A stretch of DNA of 64,000 bases from Propionivibrio soli (lineage in GTDB: Bacteria > Pseudomonadota > Gammaproteobacteria > Burkholderiales > Rhodocyclaceae): the NCBI RefSeq assembly GCF_025770765.1, contig NZ_JANZKY010000010.1, positions 143,658 through 207,657 on the forward strand. Reading direction: 5' to 3'. Shown here in pieces: positions 51,723-60,176 of the stretch; positions within the stretch are counted from its first letter, which is position 1; each line of letters begins with the position of its first letter. A model generated the notes under the pieces. That model did not search any database. It was given only the letters and a program-made list of their open reading frames with translations, and was not told where the DNA came from. The translations under genes were made by a program, and so were the position numbers.

Positions 51723-53159
51723 ATGACCCTCCGGCAATTTTTCCTGATCCTTCGCGCACGCACGCGCATCATCTTCTTTGCGCTGATCGGCACGGTACTT
51801 ATTGCCCTCGCTGTCGTGCTGATCCTGCCTAGGCAATACACCGCGTCCACCGCGGTCGTGATCGACGTCAAGTCGCCCGACCCAGTGGCCGGAATGCTGC
51901 TGCCCGGCATGATCTCGCCGAGTTACATGGCAACGCAGGTGAACGTCGCCACGAGCGATCGCGTAGCGCAGCGCGCCGTGCGCATCTTGCGCCTCGATGA
52001 AGATCAAGCCGCCAGAGAGAAGTGGCAGAGCACCACCGACGGCAAGGGCGACTTTGTCGCCTGGCTTGCCGCTGGGCTGGAAGCCAAACTCGATGCGGCC
52101 CCCGCGCGTGAAAGTAACGTCATCAACATCAGCTACACCGCCGCCGATCCCGACTTTGCCGCGAAGGTAGCCAACGCCTTTGCCCAAGCATATATCGACG
52201 TCAATCTCGATCTCAAGGTGGAGCCCGCCCGCCAGAATGCCAAGTGGTTCGACGATCAGACACGCGTGTTACGTGACCGGTTGGAAATGGCGCAGCGGGC
52301 GTTGTCGCAACATCAGCAGAAAACCGGCATCGTCACGACTGATGCGACGATCGATTTCGAGACCGCGAAGCTCAATGAGTTGTCGACGCAGCTTACCGCC
52401 GTCCAGGCACAGGCTTCCGACAGCCGGAGCAAGAGCAAGCCCACCGGCGGTCCCGAAACGTTGACCGAGGTGATCCAGAACCCGCTGATCAGCGCGCTCA
52501 AGACCGACGTTGCCCGCGCCGAGGCGAGACTCCGAGAAAGCAGTGTCAACCTGGGCCGGAATCATCCGCAGACGCAACGCACCGAATCTGAACTCGCCTC
52601 CTTGCGCGGACGGCTGGCGAGCGAAACGAAGAAGATCGCCGACAGCATCAACACGAACTACGAGTCGAGCCGCCAGAAGGAAAACGATCTGCGCGCCGCC
52701 ATCGAGCGCCAGAAGGCGCACATCCTCGGGCTGGCCAAGCAACGCGACGAAGTCAGCGTTCTGCAACGTGACGTGGAATCCGCGCAGCGGACCTTCGAGA
52801 ACGTCAGCCAGCGCGCATCGCAAGCGCGCCTTGAAAGCCTCTCGGTGCAGACGAATGCCGTTCTCCTCAACCCGGCGACTGTCCCCACCGATCCGTCGAA
52901 ACCGAAGATCAAGCTGACGCTGCTCGTCGCCGTTTTTCTCGGCTTGTTGCTCGGAGTCGGCCTCGCACTGGTGCTCGAACTCATGAACCGTCGTGTGCGT
53001 TCCAGCGACGACGTGCTCGACGTCGTCGGCGTACCGGTCCTCGCCACCCTGGGTGGAACGTCGTCGACTCTTGCCCGCCGCGGCTTCGGCCGCCGCCGAC
53101 TTCCCCGACCCGCCCATGCCGCAACAACCCACTGGATCGCCGACGGAGGCCGCCCATGA
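51723..53159 (+). CDS. epsF: Chain-length determinant protein EpsF (Wzz/GumC family)
   Basis: A 478-residue polysaccharide co-polymerase of the inner membrane. The Wzz domain opens the protein with TM1 at about 14-36; a long periplasmic region (about 60-400) is rich in heptad coiled-coil stretches (for example about 185-225 and 285-385); TM2 lies at about 401-424. The C-terminal cytoplasmic tail is short and basic. It should control EPS chain length and connect polymerase to EpsE. Its stop overlaps the start of epsG by four bases. The kinase domain that Wzc proteins carry is on the separate EpsG gene. Confidence 0.92.
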   Translation: MTLRQFFLILRARTRIIFFALIGTVLIALAVVLILPRQYTASTAVVIDVKSPDPVAGMLLPGMISPSYMATQVNVATSDRVAQRAVRILRLDEDQAAREKWQSTTDGKGDFVAWLAAGLEAKLDAAPARESNVINISYTAADPDFAAKVANAFAQAYIDVNLDLKVEPARQNAKWFDDQTRVLRDRLEMAQRALSQHQQKTGIVTTDATIDFETAKLNELSTQLTAVQAQASDSRSKSKPTGGPETLTEVIQNPLISALKTDVARAEARLRESSVNLGRNHPQTQRTESELASLRGRLASETKKIADSINTNYESSRQKENDLRAAIERQKAHILGLAKQRDEVSVLQRDVESAQRTFENVSQRASQARLESLSVQTNAVLLNPATVPTDPSKPKIKLTLLVAVFLGLLLGVGLALVLELMNRRVRSSDDVLDVVGVPVLATLGGTSSTLARRGFGRRRLPRPAHAATTHWIADGGRP

Positions 53160-54043
53160 ATGTAATTGAATCCGCCTTTTTCAAAACCGACGCGGCGCCG
53201 GAACGGCAAGGCGATCGATTGATAGGCGCCATCCTCGTCGACGCCGGCCGGCTGACCGTCGGCAACGCCGATCGGATTCTCCGCGCGCAGAAGGAGCACG
53301 GCACGCGCTTCGGCGATGCGGGCATCAATCTGGGCCTGCTTACGGAAGAAGACATCCGTTTCGCCCTTGCTCGCCAATTCGACTACCCCTACCTCCCCTC
53401 GGGCGATGTCAGCCTGAGCCGGGAGCTGATCGCCGCCTATTCCCCGTTTGCGCCCCTCGTCGAACAATTGCGTGTGCTGCGCAGCCAGCTTCTTCTCCGC
53501 TGGCATGATGCGGAGGCCGGGCGAAAGACACTCGCCGTGGTGAGTACCGGCCGGCGCGAGGGGCGAAGTTTTGTCGCGGCCAACTTGGCGATCGTCTTCG
53601 CACAACTCGGCGAGCGCACGCTGCTCATCGATGCCGACCTCCGCTCGCCGCGTCTGCATCGGCTGTTCAAGATCGAAGGCGGACCAGGGCTATCCGGGCT
53701 GCTTGCCGGGCGGAACAACGCCGAGACGATCGTGCGCATCCCATCGCTGTTCGAACTGTCGGTTTTGCCTGCCGGCACCGAGCCACCCAACCCGCAAGAA
53801 CTGCTCGGTCGCTCTGGCTTTGCACAAACGCTCAAGACCTTGTCGCGCGAGTACGACGTGGTCATTCTCGACACACCGCCGGCATCCGAATACGCCGACG
53901 CTCACATCGTCGCCGTACGCGCTGGGGCCGCGCTCATGCTGGCGCGCAAGAACCACAGCTCGTTGCCGGAAATGACCGAGTTCGCACGCAACCTCGAGTT
54001 GTCAGGGATCGCGTTGGTCGGCTCCGTGCTCAACGAGTTTTGA
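53156..54043 (+). CDS. epsG: EpsG-type tyrosine-kinase-like ATPase of EPS synthesis
   Basis: A 295-residue P-loop ATPase partner of EpsF. An N-terminal domain (about 18-80) with GAILVDAGRLTVGNADRIL and LGLLTEEDIRFALARQF resembles the MshEN/GspE-N fold. The BY-kinase-like domain has Walker A-like STGRREGRSF (130-139), in which the usual lysine is Arg137, Walker A' LLIDADLRSP and Walker B VILDTPP. No tyrosine cluster follows; the protein ends LNEF. I recall EpsG proteins sharing the Arg substitution, so autophosphorylation is uncertain. It overlaps epsF by four bases and is needed, by family, for EPS chain length. Confidence 0.87.
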   Translation: MNVIESAFFKTDAAPERQGDRLIGAILVDAGRLTVGNADRILRAQKEHGTRFGDAGINLGLLTEEDIRFALARQFDYPYLPSGDVSLSRELIAAYSPFAPLVEQLRVLRSQLLLRWHDAEAGRKTLAVVSTGRREGRSFVAANLAIVFAQLGERTLLIDADLRSPRLHRLFKIEGGPGLSGLLAGRNNAETIVRIPSLFELSVLPAGTEPPNPQELLGRSGFAQTLKTLSREYDVVILDTPPASEYADAHIVAVRAGAALMLARKNHSSLPEMTEFARNLELSGIALVGSVLNEF

Positions 54044-54085
54044 CCCGGCGAACGCCTGACCGTTGCCCTCGTTCCGAGAAAGCCG

Positions 54086-55393
54086 ATGATCGCCCGCCCC
54101 CACCGCACCCAGGCCATGCTCGCTGAGCCTGCGTACCCGCCCATGCGGGTAGCCGCCATTCTGGCGGCGTCGGTGTGCTATTTGTCGGCGCTCAGCTTTC
54201 TCAACGCGCGCGGCCTGCATGTTTCGTCCACCCTCGTCGGACTCACCGAGGCATTGATCTACGCCGGTTGCCTGAGCGTCGTCGTGCATCGCATACCGTT
54301 GTCCACGGCTGCCTTCGGCTTCTGCGCATTCGCCTGGATCGTCTTCACCTGGCTCGTCCGTCAGGAGCCGGACGTGAAGACGGTGCGCGATTTGATGATC
54401 CCGATCCTCTTCCTGAGCCTCGGCCAGTATGTCGCGGACGAACGTTTCGCCGATCGCTGCCTGCGGTGGATTGCGGCATTCGTCATCGCTATCGGCCTCT
54501 TCGAGGTCTTCTTCCTTGATGCTTACTCGCAGTTGTTCAACACCTTTTCGTTCTACCTGAACCTGGGGACGATCCGCGAGAGCATGGCGATGTTCGAGGG
54601 CCAGATGCTCGCGCTCAACGGCTTTCGGCCGGACGGAATCGGGCGCACGATTCTGCCCGCCGTCTTTGGCCCGCACAGGGCGTCGTCCGTTCTCATCGAG
54701 CCGGTTTCGCTCGGTAACTTCGCGGTCATCCTGCTGGCCTGGGCACTCAGCAAACCGTGGAGCGAGACTCTGCGGCGCCCTTACTTTCTCATTGCCGCGG
54801 CCATTCTCATTACCCTCGGCGATTCGCGCTTCGGGATGCTCATGAGCGCCGCGCTGATCACGATACGCCTGATCCCCGAACCGATGCTCTCACGCCTGGC
54901 ACCGACGTTTCCGTTCCTGGCGCTGGCCGCCGTCCTCGGAATCACGATTTTCATGCCGGGCAGCGGCGACAACGTCATCGGTCGCATCACGCGCAGCGGC
55001 ATCGAGTTGCTGAATTTCGACTGGTCGCTGCTCATGGGGCTGAAAGGCAACATGCTCAATTACGGCGACATGGGCTACGCGCACATCCTGTCGCGCTTCG
55101 GCGCCCCGCTCGCCATCGCGCTTGCCGTCGCATTGTTTCTCGTGCCGATGGCCGACGAGCGCGGACGGCGTTTTCGCGCGCTGATCGTCCTCTACATGTT
55201 CGCCAACCTCGCCATCAGCGGCACGTCGATGTTTGCCTTGAAGACCGCCGGCATCATGTGGTTCCTACTCGGAACCCTTACCCGGGCTCCGCAAAGAGAG
55301 GGCGACACGGCCAAAGCACCGCACCGAACCTCGTCACGCACCCCATTCGCCCGCCGGACGATCCCCATGCCGGGGCAGCCGCGCGCCCTGTAG
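54086..55393 (+). CDS. EPS polymerase, Wzy/GumE-like membrane protein
   Basis: A 435-residue membrane protein with about ten to twelve hydrophobic helices and a periplasmic loop containing RASSVLIEPVSLGNFAVILLAW, a feature of O-antigen ligase/polymerase-like proteins. Its position after the EpsEFG set and its size point to the polymerase that joins repeat units. The cytoplasmic C-terminus (about 395-435) is rich in Arg, Thr and Pro. Homology is weak in this family, so the call rests partly on context. The start ATG at 54086 is 42 bases after epsG. Confidence 0.75.
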   Translation: MIARPHRTQAMLAEPAYPPMRVAAILAASVCYLSALSFLNARGLHVSSTLVGLTEALIYAGCLSVVVHRIPLSTAAFGFCAFAWIVFTWLVRQEPDVKTVRDLMIPILFLSLGQYVADERFADRCLRWIAAFVIAIGLFEVFFLDAYSQLFNTFSFYLNLGTIRESMAMFEGQMLALNGFRPDGIGRTILPAVFGPHRASSVLIEPVSLGNFAVILLAWALSKPWSETLRRPYFLIAAAILITLGDSRFGMLMSAALITIRLIPEPMLSRLAPTFPFLALAAVLGITIFMPGSGDNVIGRITRSGIELLNFDWSLLMGLKGNMLNYGDMGYAHILSRFGAPLAIALAVALFLVPMADERGRRFRALIVLYMFANLAISGTSMFALKTAGIMWFLLGTLTRAPQREGDTAKAPHRTSSRTPFARRTIPMPGQPRAL

Positions 55394-55409
55394 AAAGAAG
55401 GAAAAGAAA

Positions 55410-56546
55410 ATGAAAGTTGCCCACGTCGTACGCCAATATCTGCCTTCCGTAGGCGGCATGGAGGAAGTCGTACGCAGCCTCGCCCGCTACCAGCAAACCG
55501 AAACGCGCTACCAGCCGGTGGTGATCACGCTCGACCGCGTATTCCGGGAGCCGGAGCTTTCACTGCCGCCGCTGGAGACGGTCGATGGCATCCCGGTGCA
55601 GCGACTCTCCTACCGCGGTTCTGAACGCTACCCTCTGTGCCCTCAGGTTTTGCGCGCACTCGGTGACGCCGACCTTGTGCACGTTCATGGCATCGACTTC
55701 TTCTTCGACTATCTCGCCTGGACGCGTCTGCTGCATGGCAAGCGTCTGATCGCTTCGACGCATGGTGGCTTTTTTCACACCAAGTTCGCCGCCCGCGCCA
55801 AGCGTCTTTATTTCAACAGCATGACGAGGGCCTCGGCAAAAGCGTATCGGCGCATCGTGGCCACCAGTGGCAATGACGGCCGTATTTTCAGCGAAGTCGT
55901 CGACGACCGCCGACTGAAGACGATCGAGAATGGCGTGGATATCGAGAAGTTCGCCGACGCCGCCACCGGTCCGTTGCAGCCGGAACTCATTTACTTCGGA
56001 CGCTGGTCGGTCAACAAGGGGTTGCTCGAAACGCTCGATGTGCTGGCGGCATTGTGCGCACAGCAGCCGGAAACGCCGTGGCGGCTGACGGTTGCCGGTC
56101 GTGAATACGATCTCGACGCCACCGCCATCGCCGAGCATGCCGCACGTCTGGGCATCATCGACCGTGTGAAGATCCATCCGGGTCCGAGCAATGCGGAACT
56201 GAAAGCGCTGATCGCCCAGGCGAGTTACTTCATCTGCCTGTCGCACCACGAAGGGTTTGGCATCGCACCGATCGAGGCCATGAGCGCGGGCCTGTTGCCG
56301 ATTCTGAGCTCGATCCCCCCATTCCGCTATCTCGTCGAAAGCACGCGCGTCGGCTTGATCCTCGACGGCACCAACGCCCTGCCGAAAGCGAACCAGATCG
56401 CGCAGTTCCACGCCCTGCAAACGTCGTTGATGAACAACGGACTGGATCGCCGTCAGGCGGCTCGTCATGCCGCGGCGCCTTACTCGTGGAAAACCGTTGC
56501 CGCCAGTTACGTGCAGCAGTACGACCAGATCATGGAGGAGCAGTGA
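55410..56546 (+). CDS. Glycosyltransferase, GT4 family
   Basis: A 378-residue GT-B glycosyltransferase. The N-terminal domain opens KVAHVVRQYLPSVGGMEEVVRSLAR; the C-terminal donor-binding domain has YFGRWSVNKGLLETLD and HHEGFGIAPIEAMSAGLLPILS, the EX7E-type motif in which Glu residues contact the nucleotide sugar. A DVIHIHGIDFFFDYL-like segment (VHVHGIDFFFDY) is also usual. It adds one sugar to the lipid-linked EPS repeat, analogous to GumH. AAGAAGG precedes the start. Its stop overlaps the ATG of the GH5 gene by one base. Confidence 0.9.
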   Translation: MKVAHVVRQYLPSVGGMEEVVRSLARYQQTETRYQPVVITLDRVFREPELSLPPLETVDGIPVQRLSYRGSERYPLCPQVLRALGDADLVHVHGIDFFFDYLAWTRLLHGKRLIASTHGGFFHTKFAARAKRLYFNSMTRASAKAYRRIVATSGNDGRIFSEVVDDRRLKTIENGVDIEKFADAATGPLQPELIYFGRWSVNKGLLETLDVLAALCAQQPETPWRLTVAGREYDLDATAIAEHAARLGIIDRVKIHPGPSNAELKALIAQASYFICLSHHEGFGIAPIEAMSAGLLPILSSIPPFRYLVESTRVGLILDGTNALPKANQIAQFHALQTSLMNNGLDRRQAARHAAAPYSWKTVAASYVQQYDQIMEEQ

Positions 56547-57592
56547 TGCGCCTGTTCTCGATCTTGCATCGGGTAACGGCACGCCGCGCTGCCTTGGCGG
56601 CTCTCGGCACCGCGTTGTCCCTGACGGCGTTCAACGCACTCGCCGGCTGCGTCGGCCCGACACGTCTGCTCGGTGTCAACCTCGCCGGTGCGGAGTTCAA
56701 CGGTACGCGGCTTCCAGGTGTTCTGAACAAGGACTACGTGTACCCATCGCAGAAGGACCTGGCGTACTTCCGCGGCATCGGGATGAACGTCGTGCGCGTG
56801 CCGATTCGCTGGGAACGCATCCAGCGCATCCCTAATGCCCCACTCGATACCGCCGAACTCGACCAACTGCGGCGGACCGTCGTGGCGGCTCAGCAACTGG
56901 ATTTGTGTGTGCTCATCGACTTGCACAACTACGGGCGCTACAACGGCATCGCGGTCGGTACCGATCCGCTGCCGGCGAGCGCGTTCACCGACGTCTGGTT
57001 GAAACTCGGGCAGGTGTTCACCGATCCCAATGTGACGATGTTCGGGCTGATGAACGAACCGACTGCCATCCCGAGCACACAATGGCTCACCATTGCCCAG
57101 GACACCGTGCGCGCCCTGCGCAATGCCGGGGTGAAGAATCGGCTGACGGTTGCCAGCCCGCGCTGGAGCGGCGCTCACGAGTGGATGAAGACGCTGGCGG
57201 GCGTTTCCCCGGCCACCGTCTTCCGTACCTTCGAGGATCCGCTCAACAACACGGTATTCGAGGTGCACCAATACGCCGACCCGGATTATTCCGGGACCAA
57301 GAACACCTGCGTGGATCCGGCACTGCTGCGCGACGTCATGAATAACGTGACGACCTGGGCGAAGACCGAGAACAAGCGCGTCTTTCTTGGCGAGTTCGGT
57401 ACGGCAAGCACGCCCGAGTGCCTGGCCGCGCTGCGAGCCATCGTCGAGGGCGCAAAGGACCCCGTCTGGCTTGGCTGGACATACTGGGCCGCCGGTCCGT
57501 GGTGGGGAACGTACGCCTTCAGCATCGAACCGCCGGCTTCCGGCGCCGAAGCGCCGCAATTGACGTTGCTGCGCGAGTTTCTACCGAAATAG
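56546..57592 (+). CDS. GH5 family glycoside hydrolase, putative lipoprotein
   Basis: A 348-residue glycoside hydrolase family 5 (cellulase-like) protein. The catalytic acid/base Glu171 is in GLMNEPT and the nucleophile Glu283 in FLGEFGT; DLHNYG and HQYAD supply other active-site residues. A signal peptide of about 34 residues ends in a lipobox-like LAGC (32-35), so it may be lipid-anchored, probably in the outer membrane. Located inside the EPS operon and coupled to a glycosyltransferase gene (TGATG), it likely trims or releases EPS chains with beta-glucan linkages. A role in degradation of external cellulose is less likely. Confidence 0.9.
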   Translation: MRLFSILHRVTARRAALAALGTALSLTAFNALAGCVGPTRLLGVNLAGAEFNGTRLPGVLNKDYVYPSQKDLAYFRGIGMNVVRVPIRWERIQRIPNAPLDTAELDQLRRTVVAAQQLDLCVLIDLHNYGRYNGIAVGTDPLPASAFTDVWLKLGQVFTDPNVTMFGLMNEPTAIPSTQWLTIAQDTVRALRNAGVKNRLTVASPRWSGAHEWMKTLAGVSPATVFRTFEDPLNNTVFEVHQYADPDYSGTKNTCVDPALLRDVMNNVTTWAKTENKRVFLGEFGTASTPECLAALRAIVEGAKDPVWLGWTYWAAGPWWGTYAFSIEPPASGAEAPQLTLLREFLPK

Positions 57593-57643
57593 CCAGCCGT
57601 CGATCCTCGGCTTGCCCCCTCCTCACGACTAACGGTGATTACC

Positions 57644-58867
57644 ATGAAACCAGCCACGACGGAACGAAAAGAGATCCTGGGACTCGACATCCTGCGCTTC
57701 CTCTGCGCACTGGCGGTCGTCCTCAGTCATTACATTCCGCGCGTGGCGGAGGAGTATCACACGTTTCATTGGGGCGGCGCCGGCGTCAACATCTTCTTCG
57801 TGATCTCCGGTTTCATCATCGCACTGAGCGCCGATGGCCGGAGTCCGTTCGCCTTCATCCAGAGCCGGTTTACGCGCCTGGTGCCCGCCGCGTGGATCTG
57901 CGCCACGCTCTCGGTCGGCACGCTGCTGCTCTGGGACGTCGGACAGGAAGGTTTGATCCGGCGCTACCTCGCCTCGCTGTTCTTCCTCCCCCTCGTTCCC
58001 TGGCCGACGCCGACGCTCGACCATGCCTGGATCGACGGCGTCTATTGGACGTTGTTCGTTGAGATCGCGTTCTACTCGGTGATTTTGGTACTGCTTTTCT
58101 TCAACGCATTCCGCCTGATCAAGCCGCTCGCCACGATCCTCGGCTCGGTTTCCCTCGCTTACTGGACGGTCTTCTTCGCGGCCTACCTGTTGCAAGGCGA
58201 CACGTCGTCCTATGCCGCAATCATCAGCACAGGGTTCAAGCGCTACTTCGACCTGACACTGATCCATCACGGCGCGTGGTTCGGCGTCGGCATCAACATC
58301 TGGCTGATGACCAAGGGAGGAATCAAGAACCGCTGGCTCTCGCTCGCGATCTGCTTCGCCGGTGGGGCCTTGCAAGCCAGCCACCACTCGATCTTTGTCG
58401 TCGAAGCATCGCCTGTCCCGGAAGTTCTCTTCTCAGCCGTCGGCGTCGCGCTCGTCTATCTGTCGATCACCCGACAACCCCAAACCGGCGGGTCAGCCCG
58501 GTTGTACACCGCGTGCCGCTGGATCGGGTTGACCACCTACCCGCTCTATCTGCTGCACAACCAGATCGGGCGGGTGATCGTCGATCATCTGACCCTCGCC
58601 GGCTTGGGAAAGATGCCGGCGACGTTGATCACGATCCCGCTCGCTGTCCTACTCGCTTTCGCCGTCGCCTACTGGTTCGAAGCGAACTTGCAGAAAGCTC
58701 TCAAGCCCGCATTCAGCCGCGTAGCCGCCCTTGTCGGGAAAACGCCACTCGGCCCCGCTCTGCTGACCCGTGCCCGAACCTTCCGCGAGGACACCAGCCC
58801 GCTGTACGCGACCGACTCGATCGGCAACGCGAGAGCCTTCGCGGGTTCGGCCAACCGGGGGAACTGA
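57644..58867 (+). CDS. Acyltransferase, OafA/GumF-like (Acyl_transf_3)
   Basis: A 407-residue integral membrane acyltransferase with about ten helices. The first segment EILGLDILRFLCALAVVLSHY contains the R-x10-H-type active motif (Arg and His near 18 and 28), and GGAGVNIFFVISGFII follows. FVEIAFYSVIL and TYPLYLLHNQIGRVI are further family landmarks. It should acetylate or otherwise acylate a sugar of the EPS. The ATG at 57644 is used; a GTG three codons earlier is possible. The last 45 residues are a hydrophilic extension. Confidence 0.88.
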   Translation: MKPATTERKEILGLDILRFLCALAVVLSHYIPRVAEEYHTFHWGGAGVNIFFVISGFIIALSADGRSPFAFIQSRFTRLVPAAWICATLSVGTLLLWDVGQEGLIRRYLASLFFLPLVPWPTPTLDHAWIDGVYWTLFVEIAFYSVILVLLFFNAFRLIKPLATILGSVSLAYWTVFFAAYLLQGDTSSYAAIISTGFKRYFDLTLIHHGAWFGVGINIWLMTKGGIKNRWLSLAICFAGGALQASHHSIFVVEASPVPEVLFSAVGVALVYLSITRQPQTGGSARLYTACRWIGLTTYPLYLLHNQIGRVIVDHLTLAGLGKMPATLITIPLAVLLAFAVAYWFEANLQKALKPAFSRVAALVGKTPLGPALLTRARTFREDTSPLYATDSIGNARAFAGSANRGN

Positions 58868-58916
58868 ACGTAGCGAGGCAAACCATCATCAATCGAATCA
58901 AACAAGAAAGACACGA

Positions 58917-60176
58917 ATGAAAATCGCGTTGATCAACGTGAAATACAGCCCGAACCTCGGCGACGGCGTCATTGCCGAATGCCTGGAGGCCGGGCTCAAG
59001 GAACGCATTCCGGGGACGACCGTGGTCTCGGTCGACGTCGGCGGTCGCGACGGCTTCGGCCACGGCGGTAGCCTGGTGGGGAAAGGCCTGGGCTTGATGC
59101 GCATCGTCCGGACGCTGCCCAAGCCTTTGCAGAAGCTCACCGACGCCTACCTTGTGCCGCTTCTGGTAAAAGCCCGCTATGGCGAACGCTGGCGCGAGAC
59201 CTTGCATGATTGCGACGCTGTCATCGTCGGCGGAGGGCAGTTGTTCCAGGACGTCGACTTGTATTTTCCGATGCGGATTGCCCGTGCCGTACGTTCGGCC
59301 CCGCGCGGGGTTCCCATTCTCGTTTATGCGGTCGGCGTATCGCGGCGGTGGACGCCGCGCGCCGTACGCCTGTTCGCTTCGGCATTCCGGCATGGCGAAC
59401 TGAAATTCGCCGCTGCCCGCGACGATCTTTCCGCACGTCATTGGGCGCAGCATTTTCCCGGCCTGCAAGTCAGTGTCACTCGCGACCCGGGATTGCTCGC
59501 GGCCGAGTGTTATCGCGACGTCGTCGGCGCCAAGACTAACAATACCCGAAAGGTACTGGCTATCGGCGTGTCCGATCTACACGAACTGCAGCAGCATTCC
59601 GAACGCTCGGCTGACGTCGCCTTCGGCGACATCGGCTTTTACCAGGAACTGATCCGGCGCCTGTCCGGCGACTTCGACCTGCGGTTTTTCACCAACGGCG
59701 CCGATCTCGACAACGCATTCCTCGAAGGTCTGAAGCAAGCCACCGAAAGCGATGCCGCACTGGCCGCCTCAGGTGCCACGTTCCTCGCACCGCCCCGCAC
59801 GCCCTCGGAGCTTGTCAGCCAGATCGCCGAGGCCGACGGCATCCTTTCGCACCGTCTGCACGCCAACATCGTCGGGTATTCCTTCGGCCTGCCGACCGTC
59901 GGGCTTGGCTGGGACAACAAACTGAAGAGTTTCTTCGAATCCACCGGCCGCAGCGAATTTTTCATCGGCGCGGGGCAGACGGATATCGGCGCGGTCATCA
60001 CCACGGTACGCCGGGCAATGGACGCGGGATACGACGAAATCAAACGCCTGGAAACGATTGCCGAAACGAAGAAAGGCATCGACGCGCTGATCGCGCATCT
60101 GATCGCCGCCGTCGCTCCCACAAAAGAAAGACAAGGAAACTATGCTGCGCACGCTCTACCGATTCTCAAGGCGTAA
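58917..60176 (+). CDS. Polysaccharide pyruvyl transferase (GumL-like)
   Basis: A 419-residue member of the polysaccharide pyruvyl transferase family (PS_pyruv_trans). Typical parts are NVKYSPNLGDGVIAECLEAGLKE, VIVGGGQLFQDVDLYFPMRI, the GVSDLHE region, and a C-terminal GILSHRLHANIVGYSFGLPTVGLGWDNKLKSFFESTG. It transfers pyruvate from phosphoenolpyruvate to a sugar, making acidic ketals in the EPS. ATG at 58917 follows AAGAAAG. The coding region overlaps the next gene by 35 bases. Pyruvylation plus acylation of the polymer parallels xanthan. Confidence 0.88.
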   Translation: MKIALINVKYSPNLGDGVIAECLEAGLKERIPGTTVVSVDVGGRDGFGHGGSLVGKGLGLMRIVRTLPKPLQKLTDAYLVPLLVKARYGERWRETLHDCDAVIVGGGQLFQDVDLYFPMRIARAVRSAPRGVPILVYAVGVSRRWTPRAVRLFASAFRHGELKFAAARDDLSARHWAQHFPGLQVSVTRDPGLLAAECYRDVVGAKTNNTRKVLAIGVSDLHELQQHSERSADVAFGDIGFYQELIRRLSGDFDLRFFTNGADLDNAFLEGLKQATESDAALAASGATFLAPPRTPSELVSQIAEADGILSHRLHANIVGYSFGLPTVGLGWDNKLKSFFESTGRSEFFIGAGQTDIGAVITTVRRAMDAGYDEIKRLETIAETKKGIDALIAHLIAAVAPTKERQGNYAAHALPILKA

